From: Baylisascaris procyonis
Lineage: Eukaryota; Nematoda; Chromadorea; Rhabditida; Ascarididae
NCBI GenBank assembly: GCA_037389465.1
Contig: JAZARR010000247.1
Coordinates: 1,860,001 to 1,924,000, forward strand
Direction: 5' to 3'
Length of the DNA: 64,000 nucleotides
A program made the position numbers and the translations under genes. Position 1 is the stretch's first letter; each line of letters opens with the position of its first letter. Below, one piece after another: positions 10,881 to 24,775 of the stretch. A model generated the notes under the pieces. It worked only from the letters and a program-made list of their open reading frames with translations, did no database searches and was not told the DNA's origin.

Positions 10881-13800
10881 TTCAATCATTTAAGCGGAAG
10901 TTATGTGATAAAAAAGGCAAGAACGTTATCAATTGCTTTGCATTATAATACAAATGCAAAATATTTATCAAAAAATGAGGAAAAAAAGTGGAACATTTGA
11001 TAAGGTGGTAATGAAAAATAGATGAAACAAATCTTAATAATGAGCTTGAAGGAAAATATAAAAATTTTTCCGAAATTGAAAGTTGCGTTGAGAGTTTCAA
11101 GCTGATCTAAGCTATACGTTTCACTTTTAGAGCTTTTTTTTTGCCATTCACTCTATGTGATATCAATATGAACATGAAAACAATTTAACTATATGGCAAC
11201 GATCGATAAAACTTAAAAAAACGTCTGCATAAAAACGGATTAAATTCGATCGAGGCATAGCAGTACTTCATAGGCAGGTATAATCCCCTTACCACTTCCT
11301 CTTAAGCCGAATGGAAGATCGAAAAAATATTCTGCATCGCGTGAGAGAATATTTTATCAAGAATATTCAAAAATATTCAGGAATATTTCAAAGAGGCCAG
11401 CACTCATAAGAATGCTGCAAATTTAGATAATACTGAAACAACGAGAACGATGATGAATTAAAATAATAGTGTCGACAAGTGTATTTGATAAAATAAGCAA
11501 ATTTTACTTCCCCCTAAGTTTCTTCACAAAGTTTATTGAATCGAAATGTTATAGAGGCATTGCACTAATGGTGATTGATGGTTGGGTGGTTGCATAATAA
11601 TGTGAAGAGGTTTGTTAATGTACTTTTGAGTGTGCAAGAAGCGTAACAGTCAAGGACCAGTTAGGTGAATGACGTCTCTTTAAAAGAAACCATCACTCAC
11701 ACAAATTTGAATGGTCCAACACAATAACATCTGAGATCCTTGAGCAGCATTGAGGGTGTTGATGCAGTTCTTTGAGGCTCATTGTTCTGTTGCATTCTTT
11801 GCTATGCGATCAACGCTTCTACATTATAAGCCAGCTAGAAGGGTTGCTAAATAGGAAAAAATCGTGAAAAAATCATAGTGAAATCGCTTCATTTCCTTAA
11901 TTATTCCTTTGATTTTTATGGAAATTGAAAATGAATATTTAAATAATTGAGAGTTATTTTAAATTATTAGAGATCTAATACTAAAATTTAGAAGAATAGA
12001 AGCGTCAATAAGAAGGAAATGAAGAGGGATCATTACATGGATGAACGTTAATTACAATGCTGATCGCTATACGCGAGATAGCATTGTTTTCTTCGTTCGG
12101 CTTCTATAATCAATTCGCCTATGATTGCGGTGGACAATGCGGTTGCCTTGTTATTTCTCTATATGTAAGGCTCAGAGCATATGAATTACGTTGCATAACA
12201 AAGCGAAAACATCGCCTCAATGGCGTTGAGCCAATACAAATATATCAGTTGAGAAACTTGGCTATTTTTTTTCGTTATTTTTAACAATGCAATTGCAATT
12301 TCTATAATTGCAATCGGCGAATTGATTGCATATCTTGCAAAATTTTGAAATACTGATATGATGTGATATTGTAAATCCTAGCATAGATATGTGTTATATG
12401 CAAAACGAATAAGATTATGGAGAAAATGCAAGATGCAAAGATACTCAAAATATATAGCACTCTCTATGAGAAAACATTCATAATGTACAGCAACATGATC
12501 GTTTTATGCTGTTACAATGTTGAATAATAATCATTTTATAATGTTGCACTCTTATATTGCACTCTTGAGCGCGAATGATGGATGAATACGATAATACGAT
12601 ATCAATACTACAGAATAAATATTTCAACAGCGTTTCAAAAATACGATATTAAAGCATAAATGTAAAATTGCGTTACAAGTATTAGCATAGCTTTATTATT
12701 TCCGCTCATTATATCAAGTAATTTCATCGAATGCTAAGAAAACAATGTGAAATGTAACGTTTTCATGCGTTTCTGCTAATTTATGTCCACAGGTAATGAA
12801 AATATACCTGGATGTAAAGTAATTCGGTTAATCTAAAAGCTTAATACTTCGTTTCCCAAACGCTTTATCATTCAAGAAAACGATTCAAACTCATCCATTT
12901 TTTTCCAATCTCCGGATGTTTTTTTTTGAATTAAGTTTTCTCGGGTCCTTTAAAACTTTCCCTTTCAGGAATTATACTTACAACTGTATTTTCATGAATC
13001 AAGAAAGATTCGTTCCAATTTGTCACTTATAAATTTTCTTCACGCCATAGCCATATACAGAACACTTTTTCGAATAGCTCTCTATTCTGTCGTGGTCGGT
13101 TTTCCCAGCGAAGTGCAAAAACGATGGGAAGGTTGCCGAATAGTTCGGCTATCACATTTTCATTTTTATCATTCCTTCTTACTTTCTTCTAGCTGTTACT
13201 GTATAACATTAGAAACCTATCTACTTATCCTCGATGGTAAGTGGTTTTGTCGCCAACATATTACCCTAAGGGCATAGATTAAAATGAAAAACGCCTAAAC
13301 CTCATCTATCTACTGTGATGCTTTAATAGCGTTGGACGGATGCTATATGAGATAATACTACAAATAAATAGAACGTATGTAGTTTTAACAGTGGCGACAT
13401 TTATGAAAATATAGCTATACACATATGTAAATGAGGAATGCGTATAAAATATGCAAATCGGAAATGCAAAATGACTAAATATGATGAGCAATGCTGAAGC
13501 GCAATCCGCGATATTCAGCTTTCTGATCGTCGAAAACGATTGCAATACGGCTAATGACGTCATTAATGCAATGACACAAAACAGCGCTTTGCAAATATTT
13601 ATGTGGACCTACACAAATAGAAAAAAAAAATCGTTTATACCGCATAAGACCTCTCATTAATGATATGCTATCCTTTATTAAAACATCTTCCCCCTACCCT
13701 CCCTTCGCCCTTCCCCCACCTCCCACCGAGGGTTCATGATTGTGCAGAAATAGCCGAAAAAAAGGAAGATTTTAGAAGATATTCATAAAACCATAGAGAA

Positions 13801-16800
13801 AATATCGAAAAAATAGGGAAGAGTATTGCGATATCATATCAAACATTGTCACAACTACATCCGCTATCATGCAATAACACAATAATGCACGGCGAAGAAT
13901 CAACCCAACGAGCGATTGTGTCGCCTAGCAATCACTAAAAATAGCATTGAGCATGGAGAGAAGTTTCGTATGTTGCTCACTCAAAATAGGCTGATTGCAT
14001 TTGAGAGGTGGGCAGCGAGCGTGTTAGCCGACAACAACTAGCAACGGCACTAATCGATCGGCTGGCACTTGTGATCGGTGTTGTGACAACCGTTTGCAAT
14101 CTCGCAATAAATCATCACAATCGACGTATCACTCATTCAAGATTACTTTTATTTTAACTTTACATTCATAAATTGAAGACCGCTTTTTATCTTCTAAAAA
14201 GTAATATCAGTTCCGTTACTTTTAACCTCATATAAAGTAATTGCAGCAGCATTACTTATACTCCAAATACACAAAATTACTATGCTACTTCTAACGTAAT
14301 GAGAAAATAATCTGTAGAAATCAACTGATCAATTCGAAAATGCAACTTTATGAGCATTAATAGCATCGTAACTAAAATTTTAGTACTTTTTGAGCATAAA
14401 TCTATGGAAAAATTTGGAGAAATACTTCAACATATGCAACGATGACACAACTACGGAAGTAATTTTAGTAATAAATAAATAAATGCGTATGGGTGAAAAT
14501 ATGTAAATAAGCAATATGAAAAAAAAAAATTGATTTCAATAAGCAAAAAGATTATGAATACGGATGAGTTTTTATTTTCTGCGCTGCAATAAACATTGCA
14601 TAAATGAGTATATCGCAGCGTAATTAGCATATATACTACTTGTGCATCACTAATTATGCCATAAATTATCAGCGTACTCAACATCGTACACTATATTATA
14701 ATTTACTACGAAAAAAAACTTCGATCGGGATACTCATAGCCAGTCCATCTATTATATTTTGGTGGCAATCAATGACACTGCTGAAAATTGCACGACTAGC
14801 TGACAGCTATTGCCAGCCGAAGCTTAATTTAGTGCCTATCGATATCGCTCGAGAATGTTGGCATTCATGAGTGAGCAAGTATCTCTAAAAAGTCGGAAAT
14901 ACCTCCATTGCACAAATGAATTAATAAAATTAGCCCAGTGAGAAGAAAACTTTTCTAGCAAATCATAAAATTACTTAAAGAATTATTCAATGATGTAACG
15001 CTATGCACGAATAAATTTTTTGGACCATAGTAGTGAAAATTTTTGAAACAGAACAGCATGAAAGAACAAGTCACCCTCACTCCACAACGTCATTATAACA
15101 ATGGAGAAAACACGCTAGAGAGGTCGGCACGATACGCGTTTTTATGTTTGGCTCATTTCATTGATCATTTTCGTAGGTCATCAATAAACCAATAAAACAT
15201 TAATGCTAAATCTTTTCAAGTTGTAACTCATTCGATAGCCCGTGGTAGATGTTTTTTTTAAATATTCATCTTTCCGTTTATTCAAATAAAATAGAGAATG
15301 GTCGACGCATACATATATTTTAACATCTTTAAATATCTGCAGCTTATTTATAGCTAATGCATTAACTTGAAAATTTGTATTGGAGGATCATATATCTACC
15401 GTCAATGGTTCCTGAAGTTATCGGATACAGACATAGACAGACAGATACAGACAGACACAGACACAGGCAGACAGATATTCGCACAGATATAGCGTTGTCA
15501 TAATGCGCTCTGTAGTGCACGTTTCTAACAACGCATGGGAAGTTTGAAAGAAACCGAAAAACATAACTCGTATCGAGTGCTCTACTCCAGAATAGTTGAT
15601 CAGTGATAGTGGAGGACTATCTTGCGATGTTTATTCGGTTTTTTGTAAGTGTAACTAGTGTTATGAAAGCTTAATGATCGCTAATTTATACCTTATCAAA
15701 TGTTGATTGCACTTTTGAAGAAGACAAAGAACCTTCCCTATAATCCACCCAACTTTATCTGCAAAACACTTCCGCACAGCCTAATCAGTACTGACGCACA
15801 AATTTCAACATGAACCATATTAACGTTGCTTGCGAAATATTGCAGTTTACGTCAACGTCAAGTATGAAAACAAAAAAAACATTTCGATGCTTTAGTCCTT
15901 ATCTTTATTCAGCATACCTTTCCAGGTAAAGTTATTTGGCTACTCTGAAATCAGCTGCAACATATCATTACAGGAATCGATTTATTTGAAGCGAATAAAT
16001 CCTCGACTACGAACGTCCTCTCTTAAATATTCCGGATTGAAGAGCTGGATAACCAGATGCCCTAAGAGAAAGAGAGTATGTATGCCTCTAAAAAAATCTA
16101 CAAATATTTTTATGGATGCGTGAAAAAATTGACAATAAGTCATATGATATATACCCAAAAAAATAAAGTTAGGAGTTCAACTACTAAACATCGCATTTTC
16201 ATTTCTATTATATTAAAATGATTTCATAAAAGATAATGTCTATGCAAATCATCAATGATTGTATGGTAATTTTCCGCATAATTGAGCTCATTAGAGTAAC
16301 CATTTCCATTATTAGTCAAATAAGCGTTGAAATTCGCCTGGGAAGTCGGTATAAAATTAGGATTTCAATAAGATTACTTCAAAATAAATCTTTTTGATGA
16401 GGAAATATCACTATAATGATGAATAAATATATTTTATAATAAGTCTCGATTCATATTGTGGATTATTAGCATTCTCAATCCAATAAACTTCTTTCTCATA
16501 TCCTGAATTCTAAATCATTTATGCCAATGCGTTTCAAACATATGATTATCATTAAAAAAAAAATAAAAAATACAACCGATATGGTAATTGAAAGAAGGCC
16601 ACTGCTATAAGCATATTTATGTAATACCTTGCGGGCAGTACATTTGTTTACGCATACCTTCTAATCTTTATTTGGGTCGTTGGCACACCCTAGCTAGCAG
16701 AGCACACCGGGACCAGGAGCATGTCAAGGCGAATGTCCAACTATCTCATCTAAGCTGTGCCGCAGCCTAACTATATTATTTTTTAGTTATAGCTTATGAG

Positions 16801-17690
16801 TTCCTATGCATTCACTGTAGTTGTACGCCGATGTGGATCATTTAGTTAGTTAATAAAGAAATGAAAAATACATTTTCCTCAAAAAGTTGTATAGAAATGA
16901 ACGAAACGTTTTCATTATGGAATTGATTTAGAATATGCAACAATGAGTTTGGGAATTTTTAAATGGCTAAACAATAATAAAAATCACGATAAAAACATTT
17001 TACATGCTTTTGAATTGTATTTCATGATCGTTAGCACTTTCCCATCTTTTCGCCATTCCTCAAATATCTATGGTCCTTAAGTGCTGAAAAATAAACACAA
17101 TCATAGTTGCAAATCAAGTCACATTTCTTAATCGGTCGCAATTTTTGATTTCAAAATCGAACAACTTTTTTTTCACAATTCAATTTCAATAGAAATAAGA
17201 ACGCAAAGACGCTAAAGAAATGATGAAAATAACATTACGTTATTTAAGTGCATCATCGTTCGTTCAACGTATACAAATCGGGTAAAATTGAATGTTCGAG
17301 TGTCTTATCGCATTCTTTTTTTTGCTTTTTTTTTCTTCTTTTTTGGAGATTATTTGCAATGATTTCTTTCATCTCCAATCTTTTTTTTTTGTTTTTTCTT
17401 TTGATACTATCATATTGCAATGCTTTTTAGACAAAACGATATGAAAATTTTCCAATAAAAAGTGAAATTTCGCAATTGAAATTGCAACTTCTTTAAGCAG
17501 TAAAATAATCTTCCTTAATACTTTGTAAAATTCCATTGAATTTCAACGAAAAGAATTTCCATCTCAATCTAATGAAATTTCATGCGTAAACTAATGAAAA
17601 CAATATTCCAAATATGCTATAAATAATAATAATGTAAAGCAAGTTACACTGTAATAACTTATATTAAGTAGGAGGTTGAATAATATAAAG
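10881..17690. other. Long AT-rich region without a recognisable gene
   Basis: No open frame here carries a motif or joins others by consistent splice phases. Local structures are a C-rich tract at 13690-13732 with many C-runs (quadruplex potential on the minus strand), a GC-richer patch at about 13880-14110, a CAGA-type tandem repeat at 15428-15480, and another GC-richer patch at about 16620-16770. The region could contain the reductase promoter or small noncoding genes I cannot see. Confidence 0.5.
15428..15480. repeat. Degenerate CAGA tandem repeat
   Basis: About a dozen CAGA/CAGATA units run in imperfect tandem in gene-free DNA. Confidence 0.8.
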
Positions 17691-17691
17691 T

Positions 17692-18465
17692 ATATTTTTT
17701 TCTGTAAGTATACCTTTGTATGTGTTACATAGTAAAGCATAATAATATAAAGTATACGTTTGTGAGTGTTACATAGGGGGCCGTGCTAAGCCTTCCTCCA
17801 TTTTTAAGTGTGATACAAAAGGAACGTGGGGCGAAGCCCCTCCTGAGCCAGGCAGTGGTCGAACATGAGTACTGTTTGATAGATTCAGTTTAATTCAATA
17901 CAAGCCAGCTATGATCCTGACTGGCAAAGCAAGCGCGGATGGCATAGGAGAATTTATTTCAAATCGACCTCAGAATGGCACAAACCTTACAAAACTCGCC
18001 ATCCCTGCAGGGGTCCGAACCTGGGAGCTATTTCATAGACTCAATACAACTCATCCATGAGCCCCACTTGCTATGCAATTTCGGAGGGCGTAGGAGAATT
18101 TATTTCTAATCGAGCTCAGAATGGCACAAACCTTACAAAACTCGCCTTCTCTGCAGGGGTCCGAACCTGGGAGCTATTTCAGAGACTCAATACAACCCAT
18201 CCATGAGCCCCACTTACTATGCAATTTCGGATGGCGTAGGAGAATTTATTTCTAATCGAGCTCAGAATGACACAAACCTTACAAAACTCGCCATCCCTGC
18301 AGGGGTCCGAACCTGCGCCGTCTCGACTAGAAGTCGGTCGCGCTACCCGCTAGCCCACGCGCGCGCGCATGCTGCTCCTCTTTGTGCGTGTGAATAGCTA
18401 AAGGTTGAAGAGTCTGTACTACATGTGGGATTATCGGAAACATAGGGCTGTTTTTTGTTCGTTTA
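17692..18465 (-). mobile_element. Dispersed tRNA-derived element, copy B
   Basis: The plus-strand left arm at 17692-17955 matches 25284-25548 of copy C with few differences and includes the small hairpin GGGGCGAAGCCCC. It is followed by about three roughly 145-bp monomers (repeating near 17968, 18113 and 18262), then the best preserved tRNA-like head (18296-18366), then only about 80 bp that match the right arms of A and C before the sequences diverge near GTTCGTTTAG at about 18460. Confidence 0.8.
18296..18366 (-). other. tRNA-Arg(TCT)-like head of element copy B
   Basis: On the minus strand there is an A-box-like block TGGGCTAGCGG (18347-18357 complement), a D-arm GGTAGCGC, and an anticodon region CCGACTTCTAGTCG that places T33, anticodon TCT and A37 in a seven-base loop. 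This is followed by GCAGG-TTCGGACC-CCTGC, a paired T-arm with B-box-like GGTTCGGACCC. The layout is that of tRNA-Arg(UCU). The anticodon stem has two mismatches and no acceptor stem closes, so it is tRNA-derived, not a tRNA gene. Confidence 0.7.
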
Positions 18466-20116
18466 GTACCCTTTTATGGCCAAAGACTTTGAAAATCATA
18501 CTACGGCCTTACTTCATTTTCCTTTGATTGCATTTGTGATGATTAGTGGATACTATGCCCTTTATGAAATGTAAGAACTGTTTGCTGATATTAGTATGGT
18601 TATGTCGATATTTCTATTTATGATGGCGCTATTATATTTCTCAAGGACAGTTGTGTAACTCGGCTCTTGTCAACCTCCTTTGATTGCTTGCCGGTAATGT
18701 CGTACTGTATTGCTAGCCTTCGGCTATCTTTGTTGCATTACGCGGTGCTTGCCTTCGCGATTAGCAAATCGTACTATCAGCCCCATGGAAAAACATACTT
18801 TTGAGGAGGCATTTATGATCGTTATCGTCCCTCCCGCCTCCCCCCATTTGCTGACTTTCGATGTTACTATAGATGCTCCTCGTTGAATTTCTTCGCTAAG
18901 TAGCGGCGCAGTGTTTTGAGGGTACTATTTTAAGCCGTTTGTTAAAATCTCCGAGGCGCACTGCGATATCTCATACCCGACATTTTAATTCGTTATACTT
19001 TGTTAAGAATTTATGTGTCACGCGGAAAAAAATACTGAAGACCATAGAAGCTACAAAAATAAGCCTTTAGAGTGAAACGTTATGAAGAATGTAAAATCGA
19101 TATGAGCCAACAAACATTGGCCAATATCCACCATTGATATCATAAAGAACGTAGAATGCGCATAACTCTTTCACTTCTATTAGCACTTCCATAATTAGAA
19201 AGCACACAACAGCTCGAATTTTCTTTCGAGGCCAGTCGAAAGTGAAAAAAAAAAAAAAAAAACGAAATCTTTAGCCCATGCAGCGGAATAGAGACCCTAT
19301 CAACAGTGTAGTCATACCTGATAATAACAATATTTCCGAAAATTACTTCTTTGTGAATTAAGTTCTCAGAGCATTATAAACTAATGTGCAAAAACTGCAC
19401 TCATATGCAAAATGTCTGAAAATATTGCAATTATTTATCAAATTTTTCAAAGTTCATTCAAAGTTGATCACATGTGAATGCATCTGTAATCTTCAAAATT
19501 TACGTGGAAATTCTTTGGACTGTTTTTATTATATTAGATGTAATGGTGAAATAGAAGAAATTTGATAATTTCATTGTTAAATGCTTTTACAATCGAAGAA
19601 TTGTGATTAATTATGCAAAAACTTTGCTTCAAAATTTGAATATTATAAACGACAAATCTCCATAGTTTTATATTCATATTCATGATTGCTTATATTCAAA
19701 TTTGAGTAATTTTCATGCAAATATATTTAGCTAATATTCAAATATCGTTTATTCGGATCGCATTCGATCACAAATTACATTTATTAAATACTTTGTAATA
19801 TATATTTTTTTATTATTATTGCGTTATATTTTTTTCACTCTTATAAGATCAAAAAGCAGGCGAAAGTTCTACTGACAGCATTTGCTTGATAAGTAAACGT
19901 TGTGCAAACACTGAGCATCATACATTGCTCTGAATGTGTCACATATCCTTGCCTTCATATCATACAGAGGTTTTTTTTGACTTTCGAATACAAAATTATT
20001 CGCTCGTTGGCTATGCTCTTCCTCTATGACTTTTCCACTTAAAAGTACTTTTTAGTGAACAAAGGGGTCATATAGGAAAATTATTGATATATCTGAAAGA
20101 AGAGTGGTCATATAGG

Positions 20117-20195
<79 letters not shown>

Positions 20196-20286
20196 AAAGA
20201 GTACTTTTTTAGTGAACAAATGGGGTCATATAGGAAAAAATTATTGATATATATATATATATCTGAAAGAAGAGTGGTCATATAGG

Positions 20287-20337
<51 letters not shown>

Positions 20338-21900
20338 AAAGAAATAATATTTTTAATCGTTGTCTAATTATGAACGCGTATTACTTCATAAGTTTATAAA
20401 ACTAATAAACAATATTCCATCAATAAAATATTTAAATTTATAATTTCCTCGCAGTTTTTATTATTTTTATTATTTTTTTTTTAGAATAATAGTGTTTGAT
20501 CTATAATCACGTCATTTATTCCGATAAACGCCCAAATGCTTGCTGGAGTGAAACGTCGAGCATATTTGCTCGCATAGAATGGCAAACGCAGATGTTTGCC
20601 CTCTTAGCTGTCTCTCTTCAATGCTCAAAATGACCACCATCAATTTACATTCGTCCCCCTCTCCATTTGTGTATTGTTGTCTCATTGCAAAAGCTTGCAA
20701 CGCAATCATTGAGTCGTTTACTTTTCTACGGATAGTGATATACTTCGGCTGTACTTTATGCTATTCTATTCCTTCTTTCGAACGTTTTGACGTCAATCCT
20801 TATCAACCCAATCAAATGCTATACAGCTATATAGTGGTTCTTTTATAAGCACCGTAATACTTCTCTATTAATTAACCGTAAGACTTTTCTATTAATTACG
20901 ATACAATTCTTAATAATAATTAACCGTAATGCAATTATGATAGTGCATTATTGATAGTGTGTAACTAAGTAAATATGTAGGTAAATTATTTGTAGCTTCA
21001 TTGGATGTGTACGAGAACTTCAGTGTGCTTGATTTTTGTTATTGCTAGTTTATTTGTTTATTTGCATCTGCTCTTTATGAAATACTGAAGTATAATAACT
21101 TCTACTTTAGAAATTAAACTGAGTAGAATATATTTATAGACATGAAAATATGAGCGCATTATGTTACGAATGATTTTTTATTCATATATTTGCGACTTAT
21201 GCAGTTGCAAAATTTTAGAGAGCATTTTTTTTAGCTTTTTGTTTAGCTTTAATGCTGCAAAATTTTTTCGAAAATACGAACATATCGATTAATGATGCAA
21301 ACTTAGGTTTCAAACTTAAGTTTATTTTTTTATTTTTCAAGTGTATCGCTTTTTTCTAATAGAAAGACCCATAGGTTTTCTTCCAAATCATTGAAGCTGT
21401 CACTAGTGCAAGCTTGCAGGATAATAATATTAAAGAATGAACGAGTAGGCTGATTTGTAGGCAATGATGTGTTTAGAACTATTCAAGTATGAGGTTTTGA
21501 GTGGATTTCGTTTCGTTTCGTAATGCAACTACTTTTGCTGCTAAACAATCTAATCCCATTCATTTCTTATTTCCTCCCTCCCCCCACCCCCTGCCCTGTC
21601 CCACTTCATCGACAGTACTGCCACCTGATCGAGGGTATCTTAGTCAGCGTGCATAGTGCTTCATGGCATGATGACAATAGCTCGATGTCACAAAGGAATG
21701 CACAATTATAGCACATATGTTTATTAGCAAGTCTTATCAAATAATTCCTATCGACGTAGTTCATGGTATCACTTGATCATTGTTGTCATTCAATTGGCGT
21801 ATAGCAATTGATAATTAAATATATTATTGAAATGTATGTATTTATTGAGGCATCTTCAATAATACGACCATAAGTTAATGTGTAAAATTTCAATTGAATA
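18466..21900. other. Intergenic region between element copy B and the next gene
   Basis: No gene recognised. A patch at about 18640-18800 is clearly richer in G and C than its surroundings, but all frames contain stops. Pyrimidine-rich runs occur at about 21570-21602. A duplicated TA-array unit lies at 20042-20340. Confidence 0.5.
20042..20340. repeat. Tandem duplication of about 150 bp, each unit carrying a (TA)n array
   Basis: Two successive units share AGTGAACAAA, GGGGTCATATAGGAAAA, GAAAGAAGAGTGGTCATA and a long (AT)n array (20121-20192 and 20291-20334) ending in ATGTGAAAG. The second unit has a slightly longer internal TA run before the shared middle part and a shorter terminal array. 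Confidence 0.85.
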
Positions 21901-24737
21901 ATGTGTTCACGTATAAAAAATGGAATTAATGGAACATGGCAATTCGCAATCAATTCATTCAATGGAACACTAAGAAGTTATATCTTTGATTTGCGGAATT
22001 CTCAATTCGTAATCGATGATGATATAGGCTGTTCGAAACGGCTACGTCTTGTTCCTTTTTATGCTTCACAATTAAAAGTTAGTTGATTGTAAATATTACT
22101 CGATTTATACATTTCTATATTATCTTTTCCCTCCCCTTTCCCCTTCCAATCTATTATATTTCCCTCCCCCCCCCAAAAAAAAAATTTCCTGGGAAAATTT
22201 TTTTCTTTAAACTCCGAAATCTTCTCTCTAAAAAAAATCTTACCTCACAATTTGCTGCATTTTTTTTATTGCTTCTTATGGGCTGCTAACCAGCTAATAA
22301 TCATTATCGAACGGGTGAAATGGAATATCTTATCAGTTTCTTTGATTATTGATAAGAAACTCTATCATTATGGATGAGAACGAGGTGAAAGCTTTCATTT
22401 TCTCTCAAGTGCTGCTTCTAATAGAACTTTAAATAAGGAAAAGATTAACAGTATTATTGGTAAGCATCATATTTCCTCATTTTTAGCTCGTTGTCTTTAT
22501 AATTTCGCCCTCTTCTTGAATGTTCGTCGTCTTTGAAAGACTGAAAACGCTATAAGTCTTGGGGCTTATAACTAGAGAAATACTGTACTTTGCGACAACA
22601 GCCGAAAATCCACCGCATTGTTATCTATGAAAACAATCGAAATTATTTAACTTGCTGATTTGCGCACTATGTAAACTATTATTGCGGAAATTTGTTCGAA
22701 GCGTACTCTTCCGCCAAAGTATTTTTTGGTTCTTTGATTGTGTTGGCTTCAGCAAAAAAGAAACCCTCCCAATAAACGTCCTCAAACTCAGGTAAATAAA
22801 CCAGCAATTCATCATCACTACGTTTGAAAATGTTGATATATGAATAATAAGCGAATAGTAGTTTACAGAACATCTCAGGTGCAATAAAATGGCTTGGTAT
22901 ACGAGGAATAGACGATAGTGATCTCTTATTGGTGTTTCTTTTTGAGCAACGTACACGAAAATATTATTTGGTAACGATGCGTGATGATGGAGAGGCAATC
23001 AATGTTGTCTATGAACATTTTATCTATGTGGAACGTGTGGTCGAATTAACGCAATCTTTCGTTATAAAAGGTAATCATATTCCGCCGGGAATATTTCATT
23101 TTCAATATTTCCAGCTTGAATTTTCCGTTTTTTACAAATTTTTATGTTAATTTAAGCATTTCCCAAAGGGTCCCAAATGCTGAATTTTTCTTTAAATAGA
23201 GGGTTCCATGAAAGATGTCAATTGCGTATTTAAATTTCTCGGTCAAAAATTGTAAATTTCGCAAACAAAAAAAAAATTGAAAAAATGTTCTTTTCTGTTT
23301 TTCTGTTTGAAAAAAAAAAGTCTTTTTAATTTTCAGATGAGAATGAACATCTTTATGCAGTAATCAGTTGGCAAATAAGTGGTGCATATCCAAAGACTTC
23401 ATTACATGTGCTAAGAATTAACGTTAGTCCACAAAGTGGCATGATCACAACTCGTATTGTAATGGATGGAAATGTAAACGGAGATTGGTTCAGACCATTT
23501 ATTTTTGGTATTTTGGTTGTTTTTTTTTTTGCTTTTTTGGAGTTATCAAAACTCCTTGCATTTATTACCTAAGAGAAATAATCGTTTTTTTTTTAATTTC
23601 AAATATTGTAACATTGAAGAAAGTTCCAGGATGTATAAAGGGAGATGTGCATAGATGCGGAAAGGGGGTGGGGACAAGGGGAGTCGGGAAGCATTTAATT
23701 CTTAAAAAAAAAAAACTTGCCGTCGAATTCATTAAAAAAAAAGTCCTAAAAAGGTCAACAATTGAAATCCCAATAATTCTAAATTCGAATAATCTCTCTA
23801 AGTTAAAGACTAATGGCCTTGAAAGCGATGAATGCCACGACGAAATGCATTACTTCTTTTTCTGTAGCCGACCTATGATTCACCTGTGCAAACAATGTGC
23901 CCATGTAGGTGCATTTAAACTGTGGTGATGTTGTATTCTGATCTCTGAAAGCCTACGTATTGATTACAAAAAACATAGGACAGCCGCAAAAATCATAACA
24001 ACCATAGTGAGGTGTATGTATGGGATTCTGCAGTAAAGGTGGGAGAGGATGAGGGGCAAGATGGGAAAAGGAATGGAAGGTGATAGGAATAGAGGCAAGC
24101 GTAGCGCGGTTTAGAGTGACGGAAATCGAATAGCAACATCATATGTAATAATCAAATTGCTTAAATGTTTTCAATCTTCTATTGTAGAAAATCATATAAT
24201 TCTTCGAGCTGGTATTACGCATTGTCTATCTTGTCCGTTAAGGAGAACACCTAAATCGCCTTCGGAAGATTTGTGTAAGTGAATTTTCAAATGTTAGCAT
24301 TTTCAACTCAACAAACAAAAAACAAAACTTCAGCTATCATAAAAATTTCCAATGCATTATATTCCAATGATATATAACTACTTTACTTCCCTACTGAGGA
24401 CTATTGAATTTGTTGTACAATTCAGGAACACAAGTTTTTCGAAATAGAGCACAAACTAGAAGATGTTGTTGCAATTTATAGCTGGCTAATTTTAGTATCC
24501 TCAGAGTTTCGCAACCCCAAATGCTCGAGGTTTCTAGCTCCTAACTTTCCAATGTTCACACCTTCAAGATCCGGTATCCTATGATTTCGTAGATTTCGCT
24601 CCGCGGTTTCACGATCCCAGTGTTTTCGATAAGGGCGGTAAAGAGTATACAGCGCAGGAAGTTAGAAAATAGTTGTACTTCAAATGTGTTCTCGAATAAC
24701 CACATGCCTGCACTTTTTCTATAGAGCCTGGGCGCTA

Positions 24738-24775
<38 letters not shown>

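Noticed and set aside
22879..23070. Acceptor CTCAG at 22878 for exon 2 of the 345-aa gene
   Set aside because: Phase does not match exon 1; the TTACAG at 22868 restores the frame and reads NISGAIKWLG.
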